Source of the DNA: Dyadobacter sp. CY312
Lineage (GTDB): Bacteria > Bacteroidota > Bacteroidia > Cytophagales > Spirosomataceae
Direction of reading: 5' to 3'
DNA length: 64,000 nt
Assembly (NCBI RefSeq): GCF_021390535.1
Contig: NZ_JAJUXG010000003.1
Location: 496,001-560,000, forward strand
Positions 25,323-36,600 of this stretch are shown here, in pieces (within the stretch, counting starts at the first letter, position 1; each line of letters begins with the position of its first letter). The notes beneath the pieces were generated by a model that saw nothing but the letters and a program-made list of their open reading frames with translations, had not been told where the DNA came from and searched no databases. The position numbers and the translations under genes are program-made.

Positions 25323-26123
25323 ATGAAAACATTCAATAATAAAGTAGTCTGGATTACCGGTGCTTCATCCGGTATTGGTGAAGCGATCACCTTAGCATTT
25401 GCCAAAGAGGGCGCCAAACTGGTATTGACTGCAAGAAGAGAAGAAGAATTGGTACGGGTTGCGAAACTTACCGGCTTACCGGATTCTTCCATCCTCATCC
25501 TACCCATGGATGTTACAGATTTCGAAAAGGCGAAACCCGCTGCCGAAGAAATCATCAAAACCTTTGGCAGCATTGATATCATGGTGCACAACGCGGGCGT
25601 AAGTCAGCGGTCTTACATCGTCGACACGGATCTGGATGTATATCGTAAATTAATGGATGTTGATTTTTACAGCACGGTTGCCATCACAAAGGCAATTCTA
25701 CCCTACATGATCCAGCAGCAAAGCGGCCATTTTATCGTGATCAGCAGCGTGGCGGGCAAAATAGGGACCATCATGCGATCAGGATACAATGCAGCCAAAC
25801 ATGCATTACATGGATTCTATGATTCGCTTCGGGCTGAAGGCTATAAAGATAATATCAGGGTAACCACCATTTGCCCGGGGTACATCCGCACCAATATTTC
25901 TCTCAATGCCCTGAATGAGGCAGGAAGCAAATTTGGAAAAATGGACTCCAATCAGGCAAATGGTATACCCGCAGAAGAATGCGCCCGCCAGATTCTTAAT
26001 GCTGTAAAAAAAGACAAGAAAGAAATTTACATCGGAGGATTTAAAGAAGTTGCTGCAATCTATCTAAAACGCTTCTTACCAAATCTGCTATTTGATCAGG
26101 TGAGGAAGAATATACCGGAATAA
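25323..26123 (+). CDS. SDR family oxidoreductase
   Basis: A 266-residue classical short-chain dehydrogenase. Cofactor site TGASSGIGEAI (about 12-22), HNAGVSQRS, catalytic Ser-Tyr-Lys in VISSVAGKIG...SGYNAAKHALHGF, and CPGYIRTNIS after it. The shape resembles DHRS7-like membrane-associated SDRs, with a basic C-terminus (IYLKRFLPNLLFDQVRKNIPE). Substrate unknown. Likely co-transcribed with the LD-carboxypeptidase gene; it ends at an AT-rich inverted repeat facing the M20 gene. Confidence 0.9.
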   Translation: MKTFNNKVVWITGASSGIGEAITLAFAKEGAKLVLTARREEELVRVAKLTGLPDSSILILPMDVTDFEKAKPAAEEIIKTFGSIDIMVHNAGVSQRSYIVDTDLDVYRKLMDVDFYSTVAITKAILPYMIQQQSGHFIVISSVAGKIGTIMRSGYNAAKHALHGFYDSLRAEGYKDNIRVTTICPGYIRTNISLNALNEAGSKFGKMDSNQANGIPAEECARQILNAVKKDKKEIYIGGFKEVAAIYLKRFLPNLLFDQVRKNIPE

Positions 26124-26140
26124 TTATTAATGGTTAAGTA

Positions 26141-26209
26141 TTAATTGTTAATGGTTAATTATCAATTAACTGATTAACAATTAATTAACAACTAACCATT
26201 AACAATTAA
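26141..26209. repeat. AT-rich inverted repeat between convergent genes
   Basis: Exact 17-bp arms TTAATTGTTAATGGTTA (26141-26157) and TAACCATTAACAATTAA (26193-26209) flank a 35-bp centre made of more TTAATT/AATTAA units. It fills the gap between the SDR gene (ends 26123) and the M20 gene (ends 26213) and may terminate transcription from both sides. Confidence 0.85.
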
Positions 26210-26212
26210 CAA

Positions 26213-27535
26213 CTATTTCTTCGCTTTGGTAGCTCCTGCACTTTGCTCCATGTAATCAACCGCCAATCTGCTTAGCGATCTTACACCTAATACCAGTCCG
26301 CTTTCGTCTATGTAAAAATCAGGCGTGTGGTGTGGCGCTGCTTCCAGTGGATTTTTCCCTTTTGGCATTCCCCCTAAAAAGAAGAAAAATCCGGGTACTT
26401 TTTGTTGAAAGTAAGAGAAATCCTCAGCTCCGGTTTTTGCCGATGTAAGTATCACATTTTCCTTTCCAGCTACATTTTGCAATGTCCCAATCATTTTTTC
26501 TGTCAAAGGAATATCATTGAATGTAACGGGATACAATACATCAATTTTTACATTGGCTGTTGCGCCGGCACTTTCCGCTATATTGGTAGAAATCTCCTTC
26601 ACCCTTTTGTGAACGTGCGTATGCATTTCTTCGTCGAAGGTGCGGATGGTCCCGATCATTTTTACCTCTTCCGGGATTATATTCTGGCGAATTCCCCCAT
26701 GAATAGCACCAATTGTTACCACAGCCGGTGCTTTGGTAATGTCAAGATTTCTGCTCACAATGGTCTGAAGACCTGTTACAATCTGTGAAGAAGTAACAAT
26801 AGGATCCACACCTGACCATGGATATGCACCATGGGTTTGTTTTCCTTTTACATCAATACTGAAAAAATCTACCGCCGCCATGGTCGCTCCCGGTTTGTAG
26901 GCAATGGTATTGACTTCTGTTTGGGAGTTGATATGCAGACCAAAAATGGCGTCAACCTTCGGGTTTTCAAGTACCCCTTCTTTAACCATTAATTTGGCTC
27001 CACCTTCTTCTCCTTCAGGAGCCCCTTCCTCCGCAGGCTGGAAGATAAACTTAACAGTTCCTTTCAGATCCGCTTTCACAGATGCCAAAACCTCCGCAAC
27101 ACCCATGAGAATGGCAACGTGGGTATCGTGACCGCAAGCATGCATTACGCCGGTATTTTGCCCGTTATACTCTGTTGTTACACTGGATTTGAAAGGAAGA
27201 TCAACACGCTCTGTTACAGGCAGGCCATCCATATCTGCACGAAGCGCTACAACAGGACCCGGCTTTCCTCCTTTAAGCAAACCCACAACGCCAGTATGCG
27301 CAACGCCGGTTTGTACTTCAAAACCAAGTTGTTTCAAATGAGCCGCGATTTTTTCAGCTGTTTTAAATTCCCTGTTTCCGAGTTCCGGGTTCTGGTGAAA
27401 ATCCCTGCGCCAGGTCACAATCTTTGATTCCAGAGCCTGCGCCTTCTGATCAATTTTTGTGTTTAAAGTTTGCCCGGAAGTATAAAATCCTGACAGCGCA
27501 AGAAATGAAAATGGTAGAAGTTTTTTAAAATTCAT
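26213..27535 (-). CDS. M20 family metallopeptidase / amidohydrolase
   Basis: A 440-residue exported M20D amidohydrolase (signal peptide about 1-22, ending TSGQ). Metal ligands: HACGHDTHVAIL, EEGAPEGEEGG and the TGAEDFSYF region, with PHHTPDFYID at the C-terminus. The family hydrolyses N-acyl amino acids and hippurate-like amides (HipO, IAA-amino-acid hydrolases). The signal peptide suggests periplasmic action on peptides or conjugates. Single gene convergent with the SDR gene and adjacent to a SusCD locus. Confidence 0.92.
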   Translation of the reverse strand: MNFKKLLPFSFLALSGFYTSGQTLNTKIDQKAQALESKIVTWRRDFHQNPELGNREFKTAEKIAAHLKQLGFEVQTGVAHTGVVGLLKGGKPGPVVALRADMDGLPVTERVDLPFKSSVTTEYNGQNTGVMHACGHDTHVAILMGVAEVLASVKADLKGTVKFIFQPAEEGAPEGEEGGAKLMVKEGVLENPKVDAIFGLHINSQTEVNTIAYKPGATMAAVDFFSIDVKGKQTHGAYPWSGVDPIVTSSQIVTGLQTIVSRNLDITKAPAVVTIGAIHGGIRQNIIPEEVKMIGTIRTFDEEMHTHVHKRVKEISTNIAESAGATANVKIDVLYPVTFNDIPLTEKMIGTLQNVAGKENVILTSAKTGAEDFSYFQQKVPGFFFFLGGMPKGKNPLEAAPHHTPDFYIDESGLVLGVRSLSRLAVDYMEQSAGATKAKK

Positions 27536-27636
27536 AGGAATGAGAATAATCTGTATTTAAATAGTAACAATCTGTTCACCAAGCGAATATTGAACTATAA
27601 GTTAATAAAGAATGGATCAAAAAAATAATTGGGGTG

Positions 27637-27678
27637 AAATAAAACAAACGGGCTGCCTTTTGACAGACAGCCCGTTTG
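27637..27678 (-). terminator. intrinsic terminator after the minus-strand SusD gene
   Basis: On the minus strand an 11-bp perfect stem CAAACGGGCTG/CAGCCCGTTTG with a 12-nt loop is followed by TTTTATTT. Confidence 0.88.
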
Positions 27679-27699
27679 CAAAAATCAAATTGAGGAAAA

Positions 27700-29145
27700 T
27701 TAAAGACCTGGATTGGTTTGTTGCTCGGTAAGGGGAATACCGAAGAAATAACGATCGCTCGTAGGCTGAATAAGCGCACCAGCTCCGAAAGAGTTTATTG
27801 GTTGTCCCCTTCTCAAGATATCATTGGTACGGAAACCCTCTGCAAGCAACTCTATTCTTCTTTCAAGAAGGATAGCTTCGATAAGACCTGCTTTGTCCAA
27901 AGTTCCGAACTTGTATGTTGCATCAGATCTCAAACGAACGGCTTCAAGAAGAGCCTGTGCACGTACAAGACTTCCTGTTTCAGCTTCTGCTTCAGCAACG
28001 TTCAACAAAATCTCAGCGTAACGGATGCTTGGAACATAATCAGTAAATGGAGATACACCACTAAACTTAAGAGGATGTCTTCCAAGTGTTGTATACTGAG
28101 CTGTAAGTTTTGCTCTTCGGTCATCAGTTTCTGACCACTTTGTATTGGCATAAATACCTGAACCAGCGGTATTCAACACATACTCAAGGTTACCAAAGTT
28201 GAAGTAATAGCCAAGCTGATTCTGTGTACCCGGCGCATTTGTATCTGCCATTGGGAATGACAATATCGACTCGTTTGATGTGTAAGGCGTTCTGAACACC
28301 GAAACAACGTCTGCCTGCAATTCGTGAGCAACACGATTAGGAGATTTGAAAGGAGCAGTTGCAGAAACAATCTTATTTCCCTCTGTAATTACACCTGCAT
28401 AATCACCTTTAGCAAGAAGAACACGAGTTTTTAGAGCTATCGCCGTATTCTTGTGCGCTCTTGTTGTACGTAGCAATGGCGTTGCGTAAGTATCTGGCAA
28501 ACCAGCTTCAGCCTCGTTCAAATCTTTAAGAATTTGATCGTATACCTGCGCTACAGTGCTCCTTTTCAATTGAGCGTTCGCCCCTGAAATCTCTCCGGTC
28601 AGACGTAATGGGAGTCCCGGAGAAGCGCCGTTATCCAATGCATAAGGTTTTGCAAATATCTGAACCAGTGAAAAGTACGTAAGCGCACGGATAAATTTCA
28701 CCTCGCCAGCATACTGCGTTGCTAGCGTTGCATCTATCTTGCTGGAATTAGCAGTTAAACCTTCCAAAAACAAGTTAATTCTGTTTATTGAAAGGTATCC
28801 CTGATTCCAAAATGCAGCTACATAAGTATCCGCCGGATCCTGGTTTCCCTGATACACCGAATAACCAGTTACCGAATTGGTAGTACGGTTAACAAACTCC
28901 TCAGCACGAATATCGTTATAGACTAAATAACGTCCCCCCAAAAAGTTACCATTTTTAACGGAACCATATATACCATTTACCTGTGACAATACACGTGCAG
29001 GTGTGTCGAATGCACTTACATCCGAAAGATCTGTCTCCGGCACGGCTTCAAGGAAGCTATCGTTGCAAGACGATACGCTCATAAGCAGAGCCAACGCCAG
29101 CGCAGAAATTTTAGTCCTGCTTATATCTTTAATCAATGAATTCAT
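27700..29145 (-). CDS. RagB/SusD family nutrient-uptake lipoprotein
   Basis: A 481-residue surface lipoprotein (lipobox SVSSC, Cys27) with the SusD-type TPR scaffold: CNDSFLEAVPETDLS, the VKFIRALTYFSLVQIFAKPYAL segment, PLRLTGEISGANAQLKRSTVAQVYDQI and the C-terminal PSIRYAEILLNVAEAEAE...LLERRIELLAEGFR motif. It captures substrate and forms a lid over the SusC channel encoded 20 bp upstream. No glycosidase or regulator is nearby, so the ligand is unknown. Confidence 0.95.
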   Translation of the reverse strand: MNSLIKDISRTKISALALALLMSVSSCNDSFLEAVPETDLSDVSAFDTPARVLSQVNGIYGSVKNGNFLGGRYLVYNDIRAEEFVNRTTNSVTGYSVYQGNQDPADTYVAAFWNQGYLSINRINLFLEGLTANSSKIDATLATQYAGEVKFIRALTYFSLVQIFAKPYALDNGASPGLPLRLTGEISGANAQLKRSTVAQVYDQILKDLNEAEAGLPDTYATPLLRTTRAHKNTAIALKTRVLLAKGDYAGVITEGNKIVSATAPFKSPNRVAHELQADVVSVFRTPYTSNESILSFPMADTNAPGTQNQLGYYFNFGNLEYVLNTAGSGIYANTKWSETDDRRAKLTAQYTTLGRHPLKFSGVSPFTDYVPSIRYAEILLNVAEAEAETGSLVRAQALLEAVRLRSDATYKFGTLDKAGLIEAILLERRIELLAEGFRTNDILRRGQPINSFGAGALIQPTSDRYFFGIPLTEQQTNPGL

Positions 29146-29165
29146 AATAGCTTTTATCTTTTAAA

Positions 29166-32100
29166 TTAGAAAGTAAGGTTAAGACCAAAGGTGAATGCAC
29201 GAGCCTGAGGAATAGAGTTACGCTCGATACCTGATGCCAGGTTAGAATCTCCGTTTGTCGAAATCTCAGGATCCACACCTGAATATTTCGTCAATATGAA
29301 AGCATTGTTAACCTGAGCATATAATCTCAAACCTGTAATCCCCGTTTTTCCAAACACCGAAGATGGGAAGCGGTAACCCAATGTTGCGGTCTGAAGTCTT
29401 AGGAAGTCACCTTTTTCTACGTTTTCGCTGATAAGGAACGAAGAACCGTTAGAGATGTTATCTCCATAAACCGCTCTTGGTATGTTGGTAATCTGACCTT
29501 CAGTTTTCCAGGCGTTAAGAACCTCAACAGAGTTATTCCATATACGCTGATCAAGCAAACCGGCACGGCTACCGTTGTAAATGTAGTTACCTCCCGAGAA
29601 TGTGAAGTTAAGTCCCAGGTCAAAGTTTCCATACTTAAAGGTGTTATTAAATCCACCATACCAGGTTGGCAATGTATTACCCAATATCTGCTGTTGGTTA
29701 GAAGCAGAAGTTGCAGCTCCGCCAGCAAGTGTAGTCCAGGCATTTGCCCCTCCCTGATGCATATATTGTACCTGAGTACCATCAAGTCTGTTAAAAATAC
29801 GGCGTCCGTTCGCTGAATTCACACCTGCTGTTTGCACACCATAAATCTGAGCCGCAGAATAGCCAACCTTTGTAATGTTGGTTGCTTCAAGACCTGAAGT
29901 ATTTGTCAGGATCGGGGTATCGTCATTTACAAGAGACGTTACCATGTTCTTGTTAGAAGAGAAGTTCAGGTTGGTAGTCCAGCTGAAAGCACCTTTGTTA
30001 ATCGGCACAGCAGTAATTCCTAATTCAAATCCTCTGTTATACATGGAACCTACGTTAGAAAGAATCTTATTTTCTGGAACACCTAAGGAAGGAGGAAGAG
30101 GAACGTCCAAAATCAAATTGTTGATATCCTTGTTGTAATAGTTCGCCTCCAAAGTAATACGGTCGTTCAGGAAACTAACATCCAATCCAATGTTTGTTTG
30201 CTCACTAGTTTCCCATTTAAGATTCTTGTTACCAGCCTGGTTAAATGCAAGTGTTGGAGAAGCCCCATAAAGTGAAGATCCGAAAGTGGAGTAAGATCCA
30301 TAGGCATTTCTAACATTACCATTACCCACTCGACCCCAGCTTGCTTTCAATCTTAAAGAAGACATCACATTGCTAAGCTTAGATCCTTTGAAGAACTCTT
30401 CCTCTGAGATTGTCCATCCTGCGGAAACACCACCAAAGTTACCCCATTGATTTTCAGATGCCAAAGCAGAGTTACCGTCACGACGGTAGTTTCCACTTAT
30501 GAAATATTTACCTGCATAGTTATAACTTACACTACCAAGATACGCCTCGTATGAAACTTGAGTTATGCCATTACCAGCCGCAAGGTTTGTACCGAAGTTT
30601 CCTTGGAAATCAGTAAAGAAATAATCTGCCAGTCCCTGACGTTCCGCTCCCCAGTTGGTAGTTCTTCTCTCTTGAGCATCCGTACCCACAACCAATCCTA
30701 AGTTGTGTTTTCCAAACGTTTTGTTGTATTGTAGCGTATTGATCCAGTTCCAGTTATCTGCACGCTGATATCTGTTGTATGCATCACCCTGCATACTGTA
30801 ACCATCACCATTGTATGGGTTCCAGAAACGGATGTCTTCAGTGTTTCTTCTATCCCATGAATAGGTAGTTTTGAAGATCAAACCTGGCATCAAAGTGATC
30901 TCTGCTCCAAGGTTAGAAATCAAGCGATTGTTTTCAGACGTGTTTTTATCCAAATCAATGAGAGTCGCAGGATTAGCGAACTGAGAAGCCAACAGATTGT
31001 TCTTACGTCCAAGCGTATTGTTCTCCAGGTTGTAGCTACCGTCTTCGTTGTATGCAGGCAGGTTAGGAATCTGATTCATAACCATACGTCCAAGACCAGA
31101 AGATCCAAATGCACCATCCGGGTTCGATCCACTCGCAGGAGCTTTGTTCAACGAATTGTTGTAGTTGATATTGAAAGTCAATCTCAACCATTTGGTGGCT
31201 TTGTGATCCATGTTCAAACGTGCCGAACGACGCTGGAAAGAGTTTGCTTTCAAAAATCCATCCTGATCCGACAAACCTGCCGAGAAGTAGTATGAAGTTT
31301 TGTCAGTACCACCCGTTAAAGAAACATTGTGGTTTTGAGAAAATGCAGTTCTGAAAATAAAATCTCCCCAATTGGTATCTACCATTGAACCATCTGCATT
31401 GTAAGTTGGTAAAAACGAACGGTTCTGTGCATCACGTTGGTTTGCCGCAATAGCATTTGGGTTTAAAGCCAATGCATTAGCAATAGCACCATTTTTGTGA
31501 TCCATGTATTGTTGTGCGTTCAAAACCTCAGGAACACGTACCGCGTTACTTACACCAGCCCAGCTATCAATCGTAACTTTGGCACTACCACTTTTACCTC
31601 TTTTAGTTGTGATAAGTAACACACCCGCAGCAGCTCTTGATCCGTAAATCGCAGACGATGCAGCATCTTTCAGGATATCAATAGATTCGATATCAGCAGG
31701 GTTGATATCACCAAGCGGATTATTGGTTGTCGCGTTAGCAGAAATATTGTCTGCAGTAATAGGAATACCATCTACAACAACCAATGGGAATGAGCTTAGC
31801 GACAAAGAGCTAAGACCACGAACACGGATTACAGGTGGGTTGTTCAAAAGTCCATTAGGCTGAGTGATGTTCACTCCAGCGGCCTGTCCTGTAAGGCCTT
31901 GTCCAAAACTTTGAACCGGACGTTCAGCGATACCTTTACCTTTAATGGTGGAGGCAGAACCGGTAAATTCAGTTCTTTTCTGAACCGCATAACCTGTTAC
32001 AACCACTTCGCTAAGTTCAGTAAGGTTGGCAACAAGCGCCACGTCAACAACTGACTGACTTCCTACTGCAACCTCTTTTGAGTTCATTCCCACAAAACTG

Positions 32101-32312
32101 AACACAAGCGTCGCTCCATTTGAAGCAGTTGTTAGACGGTACTTACCGTCCGCATCTGATGTTGTACCGGTTGTTGTTCCTTTAATAAGAACCGACACAC
32201 CCGGAAGTACAGATCCATCGTCACTTGATGTTACCGTTCCGGTAATTACCTTGTCCTGAGCCAGAACCAGTCCAGAGCAAAACAAGAAAAAAATCAATAA
32301 ATAACTCCTCAT
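29166..32312 (-). CDS. SusC/RagA family TonB-linked outer-membrane protein
   Basis: A 1048-residue TonB-dependent transporter. Signal peptide 1-18 (ends LVLAQ), carboxypeptidase-regulatory-like domain (about 22-105; VLPGVSVLIKGTTTGT), TonB-box-like LSEVVVTGYAVQKRTEFTGS, plug domain (VRGLSS, VVVDGIPI, DAASSAIYGSRAAAGVLLITTK) and a beta-barrel ending in the FTFGLNLTF terminal strand. It imports oligosaccharides or peptides with the SusD partner downstream. The 1.29-kb region before it is shared with the divergent SusCD pair. Confidence 0.97.
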   Translation of the reverse strand: MRSYLLIFFLFCSGLVLAQDKVITGTVTSSDDGSVLPGVSVLIKGTTTGTTSDADGKYRLTTASNGATLVFSFVGMNSKEVAVGSQSVVDVALVANLTELSEVVVTGYAVQKRTEFTGSASTIKGKGIAERPVQSFGQGLTGQAAGVNITQPNGLLNNPPVIRVRGLSSLSLSSFPLVVVDGIPITADNISANATTNNPLGDINPADIESIDILKDAASSAIYGSRAAAGVLLITTKRGKSGSAKVTIDSWAGVSNAVRVPEVLNAQQYMDHKNGAIANALALNPNAIAANQRDAQNRSFLPTYNADGSMVDTNWGDFIFRTAFSQNHNVSLTGGTDKTSYYFSAGLSDQDGFLKANSFQRRSARLNMDHKATKWLRLTFNINYNNSLNKAPASGSNPDGAFGSSGLGRMVMNQIPNLPAYNEDGSYNLENNTLGRKNNLLASQFANPATLIDLDKNTSENNRLISNLGAEITLMPGLIFKTTYSWDRRNTEDIRFWNPYNGDGYSMQGDAYNRYQRADNWNWINTLQYNKTFGKHNLGLVVGTDAQERRTTNWGAERQGLADYFFTDFQGNFGTNLAAGNGITQVSYEAYLGSVSYNYAGKYFISGNYRRDGNSALASENQWGNFGGVSAGWTISEEEFFKGSKLSNVMSSLRLKASWGRVGNGNVRNAYGSYSTFGSSLYGASPTLAFNQAGNKNLKWETSEQTNIGLDVSFLNDRITLEANYYNKDINNLILDVPLPPSLGVPENKILSNVGSMYNRGFELGITAVPINKGAFSWTTNLNFSSNKNMVTSLVNDDTPILTNTSGLEATNITKVGYSAAQIYGVQTAGVNSANGRRIFNRLDGTQVQYMHQGGANAWTTLAGGAATSASNQQQILGNTLPTWYGGFNNTFKYGNFDLGLNFTFSGGNYIYNGSRAGLLDQRIWNNSVEVLNAWKTEGQITNIPRAVYGDNISNGSSFLISENVEKGDFLRLQTATLGYRFPSSVFGKTGITGLRLYAQVNNAFILTKYSGVDPEISTNGDSNLASGIERNSIPQARAFTFGLNLTF

Positions 32313-33552
32313 ACGTTATTAATTAGTTAGGTTGGAAAAATAAAAAAACAGCAAAACACTGATACGATACAAACTACTACTCACTCTCTCGGGAAGCGGA
32401 GGTATGCCCACCTATGACCAGCCATCATTCACAGGTTATCTAAAATACGATTGCCATAGTCAGGTTTTTTAAACCGACTAGCTCAACGATAAACTGATGA
32501 GGTGCAAGTGCATCCTTAGAATTGAGTTGTTTTAATTTTGAAAGAGTGCGAACAGAAATTGTCGGCGTTGCAAAGAAGGGAGGAGAGGATAAATCATAGT
32601 TTATAAAGTTAGGTTTGTTATGCTATTATTATGTTGCAAAAGTAATTATTGTTTTGACCATCACAATAAAAAATTACAGATTTATCAAAATATACTTTGG
32701 CTCACACCCGTAAAATGGCAAATTTTCTACCAAAAAACATATTCTTTGCCAATTTTTCAATTGAACGGATTTTTAGCCTTTCATGCCATTTCTTACTTTT
32801 TTACTAACGAATCGAAAAAAAATTTAGATAATTCTTATTAATGGCGCATTAATGCAATCAAAATCCTACTTTCCACAGAATGCCTCCGGCATTTTCGACT
32901 CAATGCCAAAAACTTCAAAAATAAATTCCTTTCCATGCCTAAGTACGACTCGAAATCTTAGTATAATACAATTATACCGACAAAAATTTTGATTTACATT
33001 TCATTATTAGTAGAGCCATGAGCTTAATCCGTTGTTTGGTCGTGCCTGAGTTCACCATCGGACGCTAATAGCGCAAACTCTATGTGTTCACACGACAACC
33101 TCCTGACTTTAGCACCTTTATCATCGACAGATGGGAGCTCCTAACTTTAACGGGGAAACGCTGCTCAGCTAAAAATTATGAAAAAAATTTAAGAAGTAAC
33201 TGAAGGCCTACATTGGTCATTTGAGATTCTCTCAGCCAGATTTTCAGGAATAAATTCTTCAAATAATGTAATTTATAATAATTACAAACAAGCAGAACAG
33301 GTGACGTTATGCATGCATAATAATATTTCGAAAAAAGCACTTTTATTTATAATAAAATATGAATATTCAGACAATTCAAGTAATTTCTTAACAAAAATTT
33401 CACATTTCAACATTTACCCGGCATTTCTAATAATTTACAACTATTGCAAAAAAAGAGCACTGTAAAGAGTGTAAATTACCAAAAAGCCGCGCAAAAGCGC
33501 ACTGAATTTCAAAATATGAAATTAGATAAATGGAAATAGGCAAAACAATATT
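32313..33552. other. long AT-rich intergenic region between divergent SusCD loci
   Basis: About 1.24 kb without a convincing gene. Most is strongly AT-rich, but a stretch at about 33010-33180 is clearly richer in G and C and holds nested complementary segments: GTCGTG/CACGAC (33039-33044, 33091-33096), GAGTT/AACTC (33048-33052, 33076-33080) and CGCT/AGCG (33063-33073). This could be a structured RNA or decayed gene remnant; the evidence is weak. On the minus strand near 32370, TAGTTTG may be a -7 box for the 29-kb SusC gene. Confidence 0.4.
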
Positions 33553-33560
33553 TATTTTTG
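33553..33560 (+). promoter_or_regulatory. promoter -7 box of the plus-strand SusCD operon
   Basis: TATTTTTG matches TAnnTTTG and lies 41 bp before the SusC start codon; start expected near 33567. The -33 position has only a weak TGG. Confidence 0.5.
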
Positions 33561-33600
33561 CTCTGTTAAATTCTAACAAACTATAACCAACCCATATCGT

Positions 33601-36600
33601 ATGAGGAATACTATATTATTCTGCTTCGCGACATTAATGCTTTTTAGCTTACATGTCTTCGGGCAAGACCTTACCGTAACCGGAAAAGTATCCGGAGAAG
33701 ACGGTTCAACGTTACCTGGTGTAAGCATTGCATTAAAAGGTACAACCCGTGGCACCACCACGAACGCCGAAGGTTTTTACTCTATTGAAGTACCGAACAG
33801 CGGGACATTGTCGTACAGCTTTATTGGCTTTGAAACACAGGATGTTTCAGTGGGCGGTCGCTCAGTAATTAACATTACGCTTAAAAGTGATGTAAGTGTA
33901 TTGAATGAAGTTGTTGTAACGGCATTGGGTATCAAAAGGGAGTCACGTGCTCTTGGTTATTCCGTTGCTCGTGTGGATGGAAGCCAGCTGGTTAGAAAAA
34001 GTGAGCCGGATCCATTGAAAGCACTTCAGGGAAGAGTTGCCGGTGTTGACATCAGAACGTCACAAGGAACACCAGGTGCTGCAACGAAAATTCAGATCCG
34101 TGGGAATACTTCGTTTTTCGGATCGAATGAGCCTTTGATCGTTGTTGATGGAATTCCATATAACAACTCACAAATTACTACATCAAGCCAGACTTCGGGT
34201 GGTGGGGCTTATGCGAATGGTTTATCCAGCCTTGACCCGAACGACATCGAAACAATGAACGTATTAAAAGGTGCCGCAGCAGCTGCTCTTTATGGTTCAC
34301 GTGCTTCGAATGGTGCGGTGATTATTACAACGAAGTCGGGAAGCTCAAATCCTGGTAAAAAAGGAATGGAAGTTACCTATTCAGGATCATTTGCAGCGGA
34401 AACAATTGCTAACCTGCCTGACTATCAAAACCTTTACGGAACAGGGTCATCTTTCAATTACGCTAACGCAAACGGCTCATGGGGATCTCCTTTCGCTTCA
34501 AGAGATTCTATACCCGTTTGGGCTGATTACCTGAATGCATTCCCAGGTTCTTTTCCTGCAAGTGGCAATATGGCTTATCGCGCTGTTCCTAATAACGTGA
34601 AAGACTTGTTCAGAACAGGTAAGATGTGGGACAATTCTGTCAACATCTCAGGAGGAAACGAGAAATCATCAATTAGTGCAACCATGTCTTTCCTGAAACA
34701 TTCAGGTTATGTACCAAATTCAGGGTTTGACAGAGGTAGTATCGGTTTGGGTGGTAGTACTAAATTGAATAACGGTCTGACTGTAAATGGTGCGTTCAGT
34801 TATTCTCACACCAACCAGGCAGGAGGTATTTTCGGAGAAAACCAGGTTGAAGGTGCTTCTTCTTCTTTTGCGAGAACTTTGTTCTTAGGTCGTCACTGGA
34901 ATTTCGCCGGTCTTCCTTATGAAGATGCAAGAGGTTTCCCAGTATCCACAGCAAATGCACAATATGACAACCCGCTGTGGTCTTGGCAGCACAACACCGT
35001 AAATACTAAAAACGACCGGGTTACAGGAAACGTAGGATTTGCGTATGATATCAATTCGTGGTTGAGCGCTAGTTACCGTCTTGGTGTTAACCAGTTCAGC
35101 ATGTTCCGTCGCGAAGTTGTTGATCTTGGATCACGTGGATCTGGTGGACTTGGAGAGATCAAAGAAGCCAATTTTGCCAACAAAGAAATCGAATCTATTT
35201 TCCTTTTAAACTTCAACCCTGCGCCTATTGGCAAGTTTGATATTAAGGCATTTCTTGGTCACAATGTAAACCACCGCGATAACCGCAACCAGCTTACTAC
35301 CGGTACACAGATCGTAGCGCCGGGCATTTATACGCTAACAAATACCAAAACACAAGTTGCTGATGCTTCAAATCTTACAGAAAGAAGAATCTGGGGTATT
35401 TTGGGAGAGGTAAGTGTAGGATACGACGATATCGCATTTCTTACTATTGGTGGTCGTAATGACTGGTCGTCAACACTTCCAAAAGCAAATAGAAGCTACT
35501 TCTACCCAAGTGCTTCTCTTGCAGTGAACATGTCTCGTGTATTGAATATTCCGGAAGAAACTTTTTACGGTAAGCTAAAGGCTAGCTGGTCTAAAGTTGG
35601 TCGTGATGCAGATCCTTATTCTTTAATGAACACTTATCAGGTAAACACACCTTTTAACGGAGGATCAAGTGCTTCTATTTACCCAACAGCTGCGAATCCA
35701 AACCTGAAACCTGAATATACCACAGACCAGGAAATTGGCGCGGAAATGTCGGCATTTAAAAGAAGAATCAGCCTAGATCTTGCAGTATACAAACGTGTTT
35801 CGAAAGACCTGATCGCTCCTATCACACTGCCTGCTTCTTCAGGTTTCAATGCTACCTATGATAACTTCGGTGAGATCACCAACACCGGTGTGGAAGTTGA
35901 TCTTAAGTTCGTGCCGTTACAATTGAAAGATTTTGAATGGAACTTTCATATAATCTACACTAAAAACAAGAGTATTGTAACAGACCTGAAAGATGGTGTA
36001 ACCTTGTTGCCTATCGCTTCTGTTCTTACCAGCATTCAGCCTGTGGCTATTTATGATGAGAAAAGGGGGATAGTAGATCAGCCTTATGGCGCACTATATG
36101 GAACAAAGTCCGCGCGTGACGAAGAAGGCAATTTGCTGATCAATCCTGTTACCGGTGATCTGATCACATCTCTTGAACCAGGTGTTGTAGGTAATCCTAA
36201 CCCCGATTTCAAAATGGGTTTCAGCACGGGCATCAAATACAAAGGCTTGTCTTTGAACGCATTGCTTGATTATACCAAAGGTGGTGATATGTATTCTGTA
36301 ACAGTTACTTCATTGCTGGGCAGAGGGGTTACAAGAGATACAGAAGACAGAGAGACTAGCTGGGTTATTCCAGGATACTATGGTGATGCGGAAAGTGGAA
36401 AACCTATATTGGTGGATGGTGAGAAAGTTAGAAACACTACTGCCATCAGCACAAACGGACTATACTTTGGAAATTCTTTTGCCATCAACTCCAACACTGA
36501 TATGCAAATATATGATGCAACAGTATGGACTTTGAGAGAGGTTTCTTTGGGATACGATTTACCAAAACAATGGTTTGGTAAAACGCCAATTGGCTCTGTT

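Noticed and set aside
32620..32841. Short plus-strand open frame in the SusCD gap
   Set aside because: Composition is that of AT-rich intergenic DNA (Phe/Asn/Lys-rich) and there is no promoter or homology signal.
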